Source: Lachnospiraceae bacterium (GTDB taxonomy: Bacteria > Bacillota > Clostridia > Lachnospirales > Lachnospiraceae). Taken from it: a DNA stretch of 64,000 nucleotides. Under the pieces are notes generated by a model. That model saw nothing but the letters and a program-made list of their open reading frames with translations, made no database searches and was not told where the DNA came from. Positions 1 through 9,464 of the stretch are shown here, piece after piece. Position 1 is the stretch's first letter. Each line of letters begins with the position of its first letter. The DNA lies in the NCBI GenBank assembly GCA_910575555.1, contig CAJTFX010000001.1:291488-355487 (forward strand). The letters run 5' to 3'. The position numbers and the translations under genes were made by a program.

Positions 1-1000
1 TCACAAGAATGGGGCGTCTCTTATCCTTCCAGCTGCTGCGGATTAAATTCTTCTGAAACCCGTTGTGATAACAATGGGACAACTGGGACAATCCTTCCTG
101 GCTGTATGCCATGGCAAGCTCCGGCGTCACAAAATGCTCTCCCGGCTGCAGGCTCCAGGTAAACACAGAATCGTCAATTCCCATTACCAGCCTGGTTTGG
201 TGGAACTGATCCACCTCTGCATGCATATGAAAGCCTCCGCTGTATAACAGAGAAAATCCATAACAGGCTCCCTGCTCCTCGCTTGTGGTTTTTTCCGTAA
301 GAATCACAAAAGGATTGTGCTGATGGCTAGAAGTTCCGCGGGTACTCCGCAATTCTGTCACACCATGGAATAAAGGCACCCGCTCCATCTCCCGTTCACC
401 GGCATGGCGTCCGTAGAAATGAATCATATCCATACCGTCATGATCCATATCCAGACAGGCAGACATAACCTTTGACAACCGAATTTCCCGATCTGTCCTG
501 TTCTCCACCATTGCCGCCCTGGTGATGATATCATGTTCTTCAAACACTCCGTAATAAAGATGTACGTAAAATTCCTCCTGGCTGTCTTTTAAAATGATTT
601 CCAGTGTGTCAACCGCCTCTTCCTCCGAAGCAAACATTGCCGGAAGCCCTTCCAGTTCATATTTTCCATGCCGGATTCGGTAATTGTGAAAAAACAGCAG
701 GCAATCCCGGACTCCCGTTCCCAAATCTGCATGCATACAGCTAATCCGGTAATCTCCGCTTCCCCGCACCGGGAATTCCTGAGGCAGAAAATCAAGAGAA
801 TACGTCCTGTCTTCCCGCGCTTCATAAATATTCCCGGAAAATCCCCGATCTGCCATGGAAATCATATAGGAGTAATCTGTTTCATCCGTCTTTCTGCCGT
901 AATAGGTATGAAGCAGGATGCCTTTGCTGTCTGCCTTCATTTGGTATGTGCTGTTCTTGGTCTGAAGGGTAAATACGTTGTCTTTGATTATAATTGCCAT
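1..1000 (-). CDS. GH36 alpha-galactosidase, N-terminal part (cut by window edge)
   Basis: About 333 residues are visible; the C-terminal part, with the catalytic (beta/alpha)8 barrel, lies outside the window. The visible part is the beta-sandwich N-terminal domain of family GH36. It carries the family hallmark RGTSSHQHNPF and a following GACYGFSLLYSGG segment, and reaches the RRPIL run that precedes the barrel. The family removes terminal alpha-1,6-galactose from melibiose, raffinose and stachyose. No signal peptide is seen, so it should act in the cytoplasm on imported sugar. The ATG at 1000 follows AAGGAAAGG. It is the last visible gene of the LacI-controlled operon, about 90 bp after the GH13 gene. 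Confidence 0.93.
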   Translation of the reverse strand, partial: MAIIIKDNVFTLQTKNSTYQMKADSKGILLHTYYGRKTDETDYSYMISMADRGFSGNIYEAREDRTYSLDFLPQEFPVRGSGDYRISCMHADLGTGVRDCLLFFHNYRIRHGKYELEGLPAMFASEEEAVDTLEIILKDSQEEFYVHLYYGVFEEHDIITRAAMVENRTDREIRLSKVMSACLDMDHDGMDMIHFYGRHAGEREMERVPLFHGVTELRSTRGTSSHQHNPFVILTEKTTSEEQGACYGFSLLYSGGFHMHAEVDQFHQTRLVMGIDDSVFTWSLQPGEHFVTPELAMAYSQEGLSQLSHCYHNGFQKNLIRSSWKDKRRPILV

Positions 1001-1087
1001 AAATGAACTGCCTTTCCTTATATATTGGTATCTAAAATTTGTGGGAACCTTTGTATTTTTTGTATCGAATCTCTCCGAAGGGCAAAC

Positions 1088-2887
1088 TTAAACCAGCCAA
1101 AGATATTCATAGGGTCCTAACTGAATCTGATTATGATAAGACCTGATATATCTTCCGGTTATCATATCCTGCATTTCTCCAGGCAGGCCGAACCAGTCAA
1201 ATGCACGGGAATCCACCCACTGCTCCCGTTCAGAAAAATTGGCCAGCACCAGCATCTTATCCGCCTTGTGGAAACAGAATACCGCCGAATTCCCGGTATC
1301 CACCGGAACCGCCCGATAACTGGAGCTGAAGAGCTCACTGGACTTGCGGAGTTCTATCATTTTCCGGATTCTGGTGAAAATCTGTCCCTGAACCATGCTC
1401 AAATCATTCCGGCGCTCCACTGCGTCCCAGTCCATCATACCCCGGTGAAGCCAGCGGGAATCCGCTGCATGTTCCGGTACCTGCTTATAGCCCCAGTCAT
1501 TTAACTGTCCGATTTCATCGCCGCTGTACAACAGAGGAATACCGGTGTAAGAAATCACCATTCCATGAAGCAGAAGGATTCTCTTAACGGCCAGTTCCAC
1601 CTTGTACATGTGTTTTTCCCGCAGCGCCTGTTCCAGTCCGCACATGGAAGCCAGCGTCCCGCTGTTTCTGGCATCCTGGGTCACCGGATTGTATTCATAT
1701 AATTCTCCGGTGGAAAAACTGCCCGGATATCTGCCTTCCATAAACTGTATCATATACTGTTTATGACGTTCCGGGTCCAGTCCCAGTCCCTTTAAAATTT
1801 CTTTCTCAAATCCCCATCCAATGTCATCGTGGCAGCGCACATAATTAATCCATGTGCCGCTGTCCGGTATTCCATAGTCGATGGACAAAGAGCGCTCCAT
1901 CACCCGAACGTCACGGGTGGCCAGAGAATTCCAGAGAAGCACCATAAAGGAAGCATTGTACATCACGTTGCATTCCTTCATTTCCTGGTTTCCGAAATAT
2001 TTGACAATTTCAAAAGGCTCCACAATGGCTTCTCCCAGGAATACCACGCCGGGACACACCTGCTGCGCAATTTCATACATCATGCCCAGCAATTTATGTA
2101 CATTGGGATGGTTCATACAAACAGTTCCCAGTTCTTTCCACATGTATGGTATCGCATCCAAACGGAAGATGTCAACCCCTTTGTTGGCAAGGGTAAGCAT
2201 TACCTCCACAATCTTGTTGAATACCTGAGGATTTTTGTAATTCAGATCCCACTGGAATTCATAAAACCGGGTCATTACGAATTTCTGAAGATCCGGATAC
2301 CAGGTAAAATTCCCCGGAGCCACTCCCGGAAAAATTTCTGTCATGTGCTTCTCATATTCTTTGGGGATCGTGTCGTCATCAAACATAAAATACATGTCGT
2401 CATAGTCGTGATCGCCTTCTTTGTATTTCTGTACCCAAAGGTGCTCTTTTGCCGTATGGTTCAGCACAAAATCAATACAGGTGCGGATTCCCTTTTCTTT
2501 TAAAAGCTTCATCACCCGCTCTAACTGCTTCATGGTTCCGAACTTGTCGTCCACCATCAGATAATCTGACACTGCATAGCCGCCGTCGTTGTTCCCTTCC
2601 CGGGATTTTAACAGAGGCATAAAATGCACATAGCTAATTCCCAGTTCCGCCAGATAGTCAATCCGCTGCTCAAATTCCACCAGATTATTGCTGAACCGGT
2701 CCACATACAGCATCATACCCACCATTTTTTCTGACTGATACCAGTGATTGCCGTCTTTGTCTGATTTTTTCAAGGCGGCGGGGCGTTTCTTTTTGGCATG
2801 TTCTATGATGGACATCAGCTGTCCCCAGCGGTATTCCGTAATCTCATTTCTGCCATAAAGCTCATAATAGCTGTTCTGCAAGTCCAT
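1088..2887 (-). CDS. GH13_4 amylosucrase-family sucrose-active enzyme
   Basis: A 599-residue cytoplasmic alpha-amylase-superfamily enzyme. It resembles Neisseria amylosucrase through its length: an N-terminal helical segment, then LYVDRFSNNL, HFMPLLK, NDGGYAVSDY, DFVLNHT, EFQWDLNYKNP, the nucleophile Asp in GVDIFRLDA (about residue 244), the acid/base Glu in FLGEAI (about 286, the same 42-residue spacing as amylosucrase) and RCHDDIGW for the third acid. The family splits sucrose and either transfers glucose to an alpha-glucan or hydrolyses it; which one applies here cannot be read from sequence. The start at 2887 follows AAGGAGAAC; an in-frame ATG at 2968 lacks such a site. It sits where raffinose operons often carry sucrose phosphorylase. 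Confidence 0.88.
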   Translation of the reverse strand: MDLQNSYYELYGRNEITEYRWGQLMSIIEHAKKKRPAALKKSDKDGNHWYQSEKMVGMMLYVDRFSNNLVEFEQRIDYLAELGISYVHFMPLLKSREGNNDGGYAVSDYLMVDDKFGTMKQLERVMKLLKEKGIRTCIDFVLNHTAKEHLWVQKYKEGDHDYDDMYFMFDDDTIPKEYEKHMTEIFPGVAPGNFTWYPDLQKFVMTRFYEFQWDLNYKNPQVFNKIVEVMLTLANKGVDIFRLDAIPYMWKELGTVCMNHPNVHKLLGMMYEIAQQVCPGVVFLGEAIVEPFEIVKYFGNQEMKECNVMYNASFMVLLWNSLATRDVRVMERSLSIDYGIPDSGTWINYVRCHDDIGWGFEKEILKGLGLDPERHKQYMIQFMEGRYPGSFSTGELYEYNPVTQDARNSGTLASMCGLEQALREKHMYKVELAVKRILLLHGMVISYTGIPLLYSGDEIGQLNDWGYKQVPEHAADSRWLHRGMMDWDAVERRNDLSMVQGQIFTRIRKMIELRKSSELFSSSYRAVPVDTGNSAVFCFHKADKMLVLANFSEREQWVDSRAFDWFGLPGEMQDMITGRYIRSYHNQIQLGPYEYLWLV

Positions 2888-3100
2888 ACCGTATGTTCTC
2901 CTTTCTGAAATATTATGTGATTCACACATAGCCTGTAAATGCGCGCATACAATATCCAAAACACACATATACAGGCTATGGCTGAACTTTTACCCTTTAT
3001 ATTTCTTTTCCTGGAAAACAAAAGCTTTCCCAGGGTGAATGGCTGCGGGCCCCGCCCAGGAGCAGGCTGCACAGCATGCACATTCACTGTAAAACAAGAA

Positions 3101-3970
3101 TTATTTTACGGCTCCGTTAACTACACCGTTGATAATCTGCTTCTGACATACAATGTAGAAAATCAGAATCGGCAGCAATGCCAGCAGATAAGATGCAAAC
3201 GCCAGGTTATAGTTGGTTCCGAACTGTGACTGGAAATTCAACTGTGCCAACGGAAGGGTATTCACGTCGCTTCCTGACATAATAACCAGCGGAGTCATAA
3301 CGTCATTCCATGTGCTCATAGCGGTAAGCACTGCCACGGTTGCATGCATGGGTTTCATATTCGGGAAAATAATTTTCCAGTAAGTCTGCCATATGCCCGC
3401 ACCATCCACACAGGCTGCTTCCTCCAATGCCATAGGGATATTTTTCAGGTATCCGGAATACAACATAATATTCATAGGCATAAAGAACACCACATACAAC
3501 ACGATAACGCCAAACCGGTTTGCAATTCCCATCTGAGAAGTCTGTTTTACCAGAGGCATCATCAGTACTGCAAAAGGTACAAACATACCGCTTACAATAT
3601 AGAAATAGGATATTTTAAACACTTTCAGCTTCGCCATTTTTCTTCCAATGACATAACCTGCCAGAGAGTGCAGTAAGATACAGATGATTACCGTTGCTCC
3701 GGTAAGCAGCAAACTGTTGCCCAGGGAACGCCAGAAATCCGTTACCCGCATTGCTTCTGCAAAATTGCTGAAACTCCAGCTGGATGGAAAGCCCAATGCT
3801 CCTGCCACGTCATTTGTCATTTCTGAAGGCTTCTTAAATGCAATGATCACTGTCATATAAATAGGAAATAATATGGTAAGACAGCCAATTGCCAACAGTA
3901 TATTGATCACATTATTTACGGTCTTGCCGCCGACTGCTCCTTCGCTTCCTTTGGTTCCTTTTTTTCCCAT
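3101..3970 (-). CDS. Sugar ABC transporter permease, MalG/MsmG-like (CUT1)
   Basis: A 289-residue inner-membrane permease with six predicted membrane segments. The EAA loop, which contacts the ATPase, reads EEAACVDGAGIWQTYWKI. Its ATG overlaps the stop codon of the upstream permease by one base (TAATG), so the two are translationally coupled. It pairs with that permease to form the channel for the sugar bound by the lipoprotein encoded first in the operon. No ATPase gene is present, so a shared MsmK/MsiK-type ATPase encoded elsewhere is expected, as is usual for CUT1 systems in Firmicutes. A 213-bp gap to the GH13 gene holds a degenerate hairpin repeat. Confidence 0.93.
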   Translation of the reverse strand: MGKKGTKGSEGAVGGKTVNNVINILLAIGCLTILFPIYMTVIIAFKKPSEMTNDVAGALGFPSSWSFSNFAEAMRVTDFWRSLGNSLLLTGATVIICILLHSLAGYVIGRKMAKLKVFKISYFYIVSGMFVPFAVLMMPLVKQTSQMGIANRFGVIVLYVVFFMPMNIMLYSGYLKNIPMALEEAACVDGAGIWQTYWKIIFPNMKPMHATVAVLTAMSTWNDVMTPLVIMSGSDVNTLPLAQLNFQSQFGTNYNLAFASYLLALLPILIFYIVCQKQIINGVVNGAVK

Positions 3971-4863
3971 TATAACTGCTCCTCCTTACCTCCTAAGAAT
4001 CTCATCTGCAGGAACGAAATTACTACGATCACGATAAAGAATACAAATGCATTCGCACTCTGGAATCCAAACTGTCCGCCGCTCATACCATTGTTGTAAA
4101 TCAGGTAAGAAATAGATTCTGTACTCTGGGACGGACCACCCTTTGTCAAGGACATAATCTGGTCAAATACCATCAGCGCATTCTTCATACACAGCACCAG
4201 GTTAATGCTGAAGAACGGCAGGATCAACGGGAAGGTAAGGTTCCAGAATTTTTTCCATCCGCTGACGCCGTCAATCATTCCCGCTTCATAAACTTCCGCC
4301 GGAACGGTCTGCAGTCCTGATATGTAAATAATCGTATTCATTGCAATTCCCTGCCATGCGCCTACAATCACAATGGCAAACCATGCGGTTTTGGTGCTTG
4401 CAAGCATACTGTTCTGGAGAAAACCGATTCCGGTTGCTTCTCCCACTGCCGGAAGGATGTATGTAAATACAAAGCTGAAGATATAACCTACAACCAGTCC
4501 TCCCAATATATTCGGTACAAAATAAATTCCTCGTAACGCACTTTTTCCCCGTATTTCACGATTTAATCCCAAAGCAAGGATTAAACTGATAAGATTGACC
4601 AAAATGGTCATAACTACTGCATACTTAAAGGTAAACAGATAAGATTTTCCTACACGCAGGTCTGTAAACAAATCTTGGAAGTTTCTAAGACCTACCATAT
4701 CGTAATCGCCGTATCCTCTGTAGTTGGTAAGGCCGTAATAGAAGCCTTTCAACAGCGGAAGGGTATTAAAAAGGAAGAACAGAATCAACACAGGAATCAG
4801 CATCCCAAGAAAAACCTTATCGTTTTTAGTCCATAATTTATCTCTCTTTCCTTCATTTCCCAC
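3970..4863 (-). CDS. Sugar ABC transporter permease, MalF/MsmF-like (CUT1)
   Basis: A 297-residue permease with six hydrophobic segments. The EAA loop reads EAGMIDGVSGWKKFWN, and the C-terminal sequence QSTESISYLIYNNGM is typical of MsmF/RafF-like proteins. It starts with GTG at 4863, eight bases after a GGGGG site and one base after the TAG of the solute-binding protein, so the three transporter genes form one tight transcription unit. The substrate is inferred from the neighbours (GH36 and GH13_4): raffinose-family oligosaccharides or sucrose. Confidence 0.93.
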   Translation of the reverse strand: MGNEGKRDKLWTKNDKVFLGMLIPVLILFFLFNTLPLLKGFYYGLTNYRGYGDYDMVGLRNFQDLFTDLRVGKSYLFTFKYAVVMTILVNLISLILALGLNREIRGKSALRGIYFVPNILGGLVVGYIFSFVFTYILPAVGEATGIGFLQNSMLASTKTAWFAIVIVGAWQGIAMNTIIYISGLQTVPAEVYEAGMIDGVSGWKKFWNLTFPLILPFFSINLVLCMKNALMVFDQIMSLTKGGPSQSTESISYLIYNNGMSGGQFGFQSANAFVFFIVIVVISFLQMRFLGGKEEQL

Positions 4864-4866
4864 GGT

Positions 4867-6162
4867 CTATTCCCCCTTTTCCTGATATTCTTTTACTTTA
4901 CTGATAATATCCTTGTTGTATCTGACCCATTCTTTGTCAAATCTGGTAAGGAATGTGTCCAGCGCATTGTCTTTATTATCAAACAGATATGTCTGAATCA
5001 TAGCGTCCACTGCCATCTCCGTAGGATAATGGTGGTCCTGATAGTCAGCAACAATTCCATTCTCTATGTACTCTTTCATGCCGTCCAACTCCGGCGCAAT
5101 GGTAAAGTCACCTTTCTTGCAGGGAACTGCACTCTGATCGTCCAGATATGCCTGAACATTTTCATCTTCTAACAGAAATCTTAATACTTCGTAGGCTTCC
5201 TCTTTGTGCTCGCAATCTTCCATCACACAGAACATCAAATCGTTACCGGAATTCAGAATATTTTCATCTGCATTGCTGCTTGCCGGGAACACAAATGAAT
5301 CAATGTTCATATCCGGGTTTACGGATTTAATCTGAGGAATTGCATAGTTACCAATCACGTACATGGCTGACTGTCCTCTTGCAAACGCCGTACAGGCATC
5401 GTTATAACTGAAAGCCACCGGATCAGACTGTCCATATTTCAGAAGTTCTTTATCTTTCACTGCAATTTCTTTATATGCTTCTGAAAATGTAGCGTTGCCG
5501 CTGTTCACCTGATATGCAATATCGGTTGCGCATAAGTTTACTGCAATTGCGTTCCACGGCGCAAGACAGGTCCAGGTATCTTTATATCCGAAATACAAAG
5601 GCTGGATTCCTTCTGCCTGTATGGTTTCGCAAAGCTCGTTAAACTCTTCCCATGTGGTGGGAATCTGCCAGCCATGCTCCTCAAACATATCCCTGTTGTA
5701 GAGCACACCTGCCGCATTCGCCATGTAAGGCACGGCATAAACACCTTCCTGGGGAACATATTCCAAATCTTTATTAGTAGCAAGGTAATTTTCTTTGATG
5801 TCCGCAAGGCCATCAAAATCGGAAATGTCCATTAACATTTTGGCATCCAGGAAATTGGAATAATTGATGTCTCCGCCAATCCCGATAATGTCAGGGTTGT
5901 TCTCACGGATAAATCTGGTCTTTAAAATTACCATGGCATCATTGGGAGAATCAATCACCAGCTTGATGTTGTCGTGAGTTGCGTTGAACTTTTCTTCCAG
6001 GGCTTCAAATGCGTCTACCGCCTCTGGCTTGTAATGCACCAGTTCAATCACTACCTTCCCGTCCGCATCGTCATTCTTGCTGCCGCAGCCACCAAGCAAA
6101 AGCCCTGAGACAGTTGTCACAGCAAGGAATAATGCCATTAATTTTTTCTTTCTCTTCGCCAT
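4867..6162 (-). CDS. Sugar-binding lipoprotein of CUT1 ABC transporter (MsmE/RafE-like)
   Basis: A 431-residue extracellular solute-binding protein, family 1. The N-terminus is a lipoprotein signal: MAKRKKK, a hydrophobic stretch and the lipobox LLGGC, with Cys26 as the likely lipidated residue. The mature part has the usual two-lobed features, including PYMANAAGVLYNRDMF and TTWEEFNELC. It would capture an oligosaccharide at the cell surface and pass it to the two downstream permeases. The start follows GAGGAGG. It opens the operon; the 324 bp upstream hold the terminator of the regulator gene and a palindromic operator candidate. Confidence 0.93.
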   Translation of the reverse strand: MAKRKKKLMALFLAVTTVSGLLLGGCGSKNDDADGKVVIELVHYKPEAVDAFEALEEKFNATHDNIKLVIDSPNDAMVILKTRFIRENNPDIIGIGGDINYSNFLDAKMLMDISDFDGLADIKENYLATNKDLEYVPQEGVYAVPYMANAAGVLYNRDMFEEHGWQIPTTWEEFNELCETIQAEGIQPLYFGYKDTWTCLAPWNAIAVNLCATDIAYQVNSGNATFSEAYKEIAVKDKELLKYGQSDPVAFSYNDACTAFARGQSAMYVIGNYAIPQIKSVNPDMNIDSFVFPASSNADENILNSGNDLMFCVMEDCEHKEEAYEVLRFLLEDENVQAYLDDQSAVPCKKGDFTIAPELDGMKEYIENGIVADYQDHHYPTEMAVDAMIQTYLFDNKDNALDTFLTRFDKEWVRYNKDIISKVKEYQEKGE

Positions 6163-6301
6163 TTTCTACCTCCTCGTCTTTTTCAACAAATTTTCTGTTA
6201 GAACCTTGCTTTTTGTATTCTTGATTTTATTTTGTTATGTTTTGTTTTGCAATATATTATGTGCATAACCAATTTTTTATACAAATTTTAGAAATAATTT
6301 A

Positions 6302-6316
6302 TGTATAATTTATACA
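6302..6316. promoter_or_regulatory. Palindromic operator candidate upstream of the sugar operon
   Basis: TGTATAATTTATACA is a perfect palindrome with 7-base arms around one central base. It lies about 140 bp upstream of the solute-binding protein gene, in an AT-rich stretch. A half-similar TTATACAAATTTT lies 25 bp nearer the gene at 6278-6290. LacI-family operators are palindromes, but usually have a central CG, which this one lacks. Assignment to the neighbouring LacI protein is inference. Confidence 0.4.
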
Positions 6317-6404
6317 AAAAATTTCTCTTAATAAATATTTTATTTTCCCCAAACAGGACATTCGGCCTTATGGCCGCTTCCGGCATATCATTCTTACCAA
6401 AATT

Positions 6405-6450
6405 CACGCAAAAACAGACAGAAGATCCCGGTTCTGTCCTCTGTCTGTTT
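6405..6450 (-). terminator. Intrinsic terminator after the LacI-family gene
   Basis: On the minus strand AAACAGACAGA pairs with TCTGTCTGTTT across a short loop, and the right arm runs into TTTTTGCG. It ends the regulator transcript about 40 bp after its stop codon and separates it from the sugar operon. Confidence 0.7.
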
Positions 6451-6486
6451 CTTATCATAACTTCTCTTTTGCGTATCTTCTGCCAG

Positions 6487-7497
6487 TTACCTGCTGATAT
6501 TTCTCACGCTTTCCCTGACGATCAGCTCCACCGGCAGTTTAAAAGATTTGGCGACAATTTCTTCCCCTTTAATCCGCTGCATCAACAGCTTCACCGCCTC
6601 TTCTCCCTTCTCTGCCACAAACTGGCGGACTGTGGTCAGCATCGGGCGGCTCAGCCTGGCATATACATTATCGTCAAATCCCGCCACCGAAATATCCTCG
6701 GGCACCTTAAGCCCTTCTCCAAAGAAAATACTGATGGCTTCATTGGCCAGAAGATCTGAAACTACAAAAACCGCCGTATATCCTTCCTTTTTAGCGTTAT
6801 TGGCAAAACTGCGCAGCGCTTCCCGCCTGGCATGACGAGCGTCCGGCAGATAATAATAATCCCTGTTGTTATAGGCAATCCCATAGCTTTCCAGAGCGTC
6901 GCAATAGCCCCGGAACCGCTCAAAGGTACTTGACACCGGACTTTTTTTGTCACAGAAAAACCCAATTCTGCGATGCCCCTGTTTCAGCATATATTCCGTG
7001 ATTTCCCTGCCGCCCTTATAATCAGCAATTCCCACATTGTCATAATTCCCCTCGCCGCAGTCTACAAAAACCACCGGCTTTCCCACTCTTTTTACAAAGT
7101 CTTCACACTCCCAGGGATGGAACCCCACTACGATCCCGCCCTCAATATTACGTGCCTGAAGCTTACGGCAAATTTCTGCCTCTTCTTTTGGAATTCCGCA
7201 TACCGGATACCTGCCGGACTCCTGCAGTTTAATGCAAATTGCATTCAGCAGTTCCGAACAGAAGGGGTCCATAAAAACATTTTCTTTCGAACTTAAAAAG
7301 AAATCCACAGATATCAGCTTTAATGCCTTACCGTGCTCTTCCTGATGGACTGCCTTCTGAAACCCATACTGGATCAGCGCCTCTTCAATTTTCTGCCTGG
7401 TCGTATTTGACATCTTTTCTGTATGCCCATTCACAACATTTGATACTGTCGTTGGACTAAAACCCAATATTGATGCAATTTCTTTAATTGTAATCAT
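6487..7497 (-). CDS. LacI-family transcriptional regulator
   Basis: A 336-residue regulator. Residues 1-50 form the LacI helix-turn-helix (ITIKEIASILGFSPTTVSNV, then a hinge region) and the rest is a periplasmic-binding-protein-like sensor domain ending in the dimer region with DNVYARLSRPMLTTVRQ. It lies just upstream of the sugar transporter operon in the same orientation and is the natural repressor of it, with the sugar or a product as inducer. The gene begins 33 bp after argS with no terminator between, so some transcription may come from argS. The ATG follows GGGGG. Confidence 0.92.
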   Translation of the reverse strand: MITIKEIASILGFSPTTVSNVVNGHTEKMSNTTRQKIEEALIQYGFQKAVHQEEHGKALKLISVDFFLSSKENVFMDPFCSELLNAICIKLQESGRYPVCGIPKEEAEICRKLQARNIEGGIVVGFHPWECEDFVKRVGKPVVFVDCGEGNYDNVGIADYKGGREITEYMLKQGHRRIGFFCDKKSPVSSTFERFRGYCDALESYGIAYNNRDYYYLPDARHARREALRSFANNAKKEGYTAVFVVSDLLANEAISIFFGEGLKVPEDISVAGFDDNVYARLSRPMLTTVRQFVAEKGEEAVKLLMQRIKGEEIVAKSFKLPVELIVRESVRNISR

Positions 7498-7530
7498 AAT
7501 ATCCCCCGAATTCCTGCCAGTGGAAAAGTA

Positions 7531-9300
7531 CTACATCCGTTCCGGCGCTTCAAATCCCAACACGTCAATACAAATCTCCAGCGTCCGCTTAGTCAGCTCT
7601 AACAATCTGATATACCCCGCCTGAACCATTTCGTCCTGTTCTTTCATAATATTGGTCTCATGATAGAAATGGTTAAAGGCATTGGCAAGATCATAAATAT
7701 AGGCGCAGACCTTATGGGGCGCAGTTTCGGCAAATGCATTTTCCATCATGCCGTTAAATCTGCTGAGTTCTGACATCAGAGCCTTCTCACTGTCAGAATG
7801 AGCAGGAAGAATCCGGGCCTGCTCCGGTAAGGATTTCTCTGTCTGATAGTTTCTCAGAATAGACTTAATCCTTACAATGGTATATAAAATATAGGGGCCT
7901 GTATTTCCTTCAAAAGAAGTAAAACGGTCAATATCAAAAATATAATCCTTCGAAGCCTGATTTGACAAATCACCGTATTTAATGGCTGAAAGAGCCACTA
8001 CCTTGGCTGTCTCCCTCCCTTCTGTCTCTTCTACCGTATGGTTGTCCGCAATTTTTTGGTACATCTCCTCATTAATCCCCGATACCAGATGTTCCAAACG
8101 CATCACGCCTCCTTCCCTTGTTTTGAAAGGTTTGCCGTCCTTGCCGTTCATGGTGCCGAACCCCAGAAACTTTAATTCTGTTTCCGGCTTCACCAGACCG
8201 GTTTTCCTTGCGCAGCGGAATACCTGGGTAAAATACAGCTCCTGCCGTTTGTCCACCACATAAATAATCTCGTCCGGATGATAGTCTTTCATCCGCCACA
8301 CAATGGTGGCAAGATCTGTTGTATTGTAAAGAGATGCTCCGTCTGATTTGAGAATCATACAGGGAGGAACCTCCTTGGCATCCGTTTCTTCCTTCACATC
8401 CACCACCAACGCCCCCTCGCTGATGTAGGCAAAACCATCGTCTTTCATCTTCTGCACCATGTCCGGAATAAAGGGCTGTGCGTCCGATTCCCCTTTCCAG
8501 AGCTCAAAGGATACGTTCAGGTTCTCATAATTACGTTTCAAATCGCTGACAGATACGTCTAAAATATGGTTCAGCAATGCGCCGTACCCTTTCCTTCCGT
8601 GCTGCAGTTCATAAGTGGCAGTCATAGCCGCTTCTTTATAGGCTTCATCTTCTTTGGATTTTCCGCTGGCTGTTGGGTAAATCTCCTCCAGTTCTGAAAT
8701 GGTAAAGGGGGGCTCTTTGGGATATTCTCCCTGGTAGTTCTCGTCAAAATACACAAGCTCCGGCTTCCGTTCCCTCAGTTCTGTGATAATCAGCCCCATC
8801 TGAAGCCCCCAGTCTCCCAGATGCACGTCTCCAATCATGTTATGGCCCATAAATCTGCCGATCCGTTTCACGCTCTCCCCGATAATCGCCGAACGCAAAT
8901 GCCCCACGTGCAGCGGCTTGGCCACATTGGGCCCGCCGTAATCTATCATAATCGTCTTAGGCGCTTTGCATTTCTCACAGCCCAGACGCTCTTGGTCAGA
9001 TTCCATTTCCCGCAGATATTCCGCCAGATATTCCGGATGGATCTTCAGGTTCAAAAATCCCGGCTTCACCGATTCCGCAGACGCAAAAATTCTGTTTCCC
9101 GCCAGGCTCTGTGCAATCTTGTCAGAAATCAGGAAGGGAGCGCATTTATACTCCTTTGCAGCTGCCATAGCTCCGTTGCACTGATATTCACAGAGATCCG
9201 GCCGGTTCGACAAGGTTACTTTGCCGTATTTTTCTTCATACCCGTTGGCTTTCATTGCTTCCATAACTTCTTTGCTGATAATGTCTAATATCTTTTCCAT
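7531..9300 (-). CDS. argS: Arginyl-tRNA synthetase
   Basis: A 589-residue class I aminoacyl-tRNA synthetase that charges tRNA-Arg. It has the N-terminal Add-1 tRNA-binding domain, the HIGH signature as HVGH (within KPLHVGHLRSAI), the long Rossmann catalytic core, and a C-terminal DALR anticodon-binding domain ending LGFEAPERM. A canonical KMSKS is not obvious, as in many ArgS; the corresponding loop is FGTMNGKDGKPFKTREG. The start follows AGGAGAGAACG. No T-box leader is seen in the 160 bp upstream, where a terminator for the preceding gene lies. Confidence 0.97.
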   Translation of the reverse strand: MEKILDIISKEVMEAMKANGYEEKYGKVTLSNRPDLCEYQCNGAMAAAKEYKCAPFLISDKIAQSLAGNRIFASAESVKPGFLNLKIHPEYLAEYLREMESDQERLGCEKCKAPKTIMIDYGGPNVAKPLHVGHLRSAIIGESVKRIGRFMGHNMIGDVHLGDWGLQMGLIITELRERKPELVYFDENYQGEYPKEPPFTISELEEIYPTASGKSKEDEAYKEAAMTATYELQHGRKGYGALLNHILDVSVSDLKRNYENLNVSFELWKGESDAQPFIPDMVQKMKDDGFAYISEGALVVDVKEETDAKEVPPCMILKSDGASLYNTTDLATIVWRMKDYHPDEIIYVVDKRQELYFTQVFRCARKTGLVKPETELKFLGFGTMNGKDGKPFKTREGGVMRLEHLVSGINEEMYQKIADNHTVEETEGRETAKVVALSAIKYGDLSNQASKDYIFDIDRFTSFEGNTGPYILYTIVRIKSILRNYQTEKSLPEQARILPAHSDSEKALMSELSRFNGMMENAFAETAPHKVCAYIYDLANAFNHFYHETNIMKEQDEMVQAGYIRLLELTKRTLEICIDVLGFEAPERM

Positions 9301-9387
9301 CGTTCTCTCCTGTTGCTCTTGAGTTCTTCTGCAATCCCCTCTGACACCCTGGGAATTGCCTCTTTCTTCTTATTTATATATAATAAC

Positions 9388-9417
9388 AAAAAGTGGGTAA
9401 AATGTCACCCACTTTTT
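9388..9417. terminator. Terminator downstream of the dapF-like gene
   Basis: AAAAAGTGGGT and ACCCACTTTTT form an 11-bp stem around an 8-base loop, with A and T flanks on both sides, so it can end transcription in either direction. It separates the dapF-like gene from argS. Confidence 0.85.
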
Positions 9418-9464
9418 CGATTTCTAATGATACTTTAGTCCTATCGCTATATTTTTCAGTTCAA

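Noticed and set aside
3040..3085. Fourth copy of the thrS-upstream repeat
   Set aside because: Only a weak resemblance (CTGCGGGCCCCGCCC, GCAGGCTG); not listed as a feature without an alignment.
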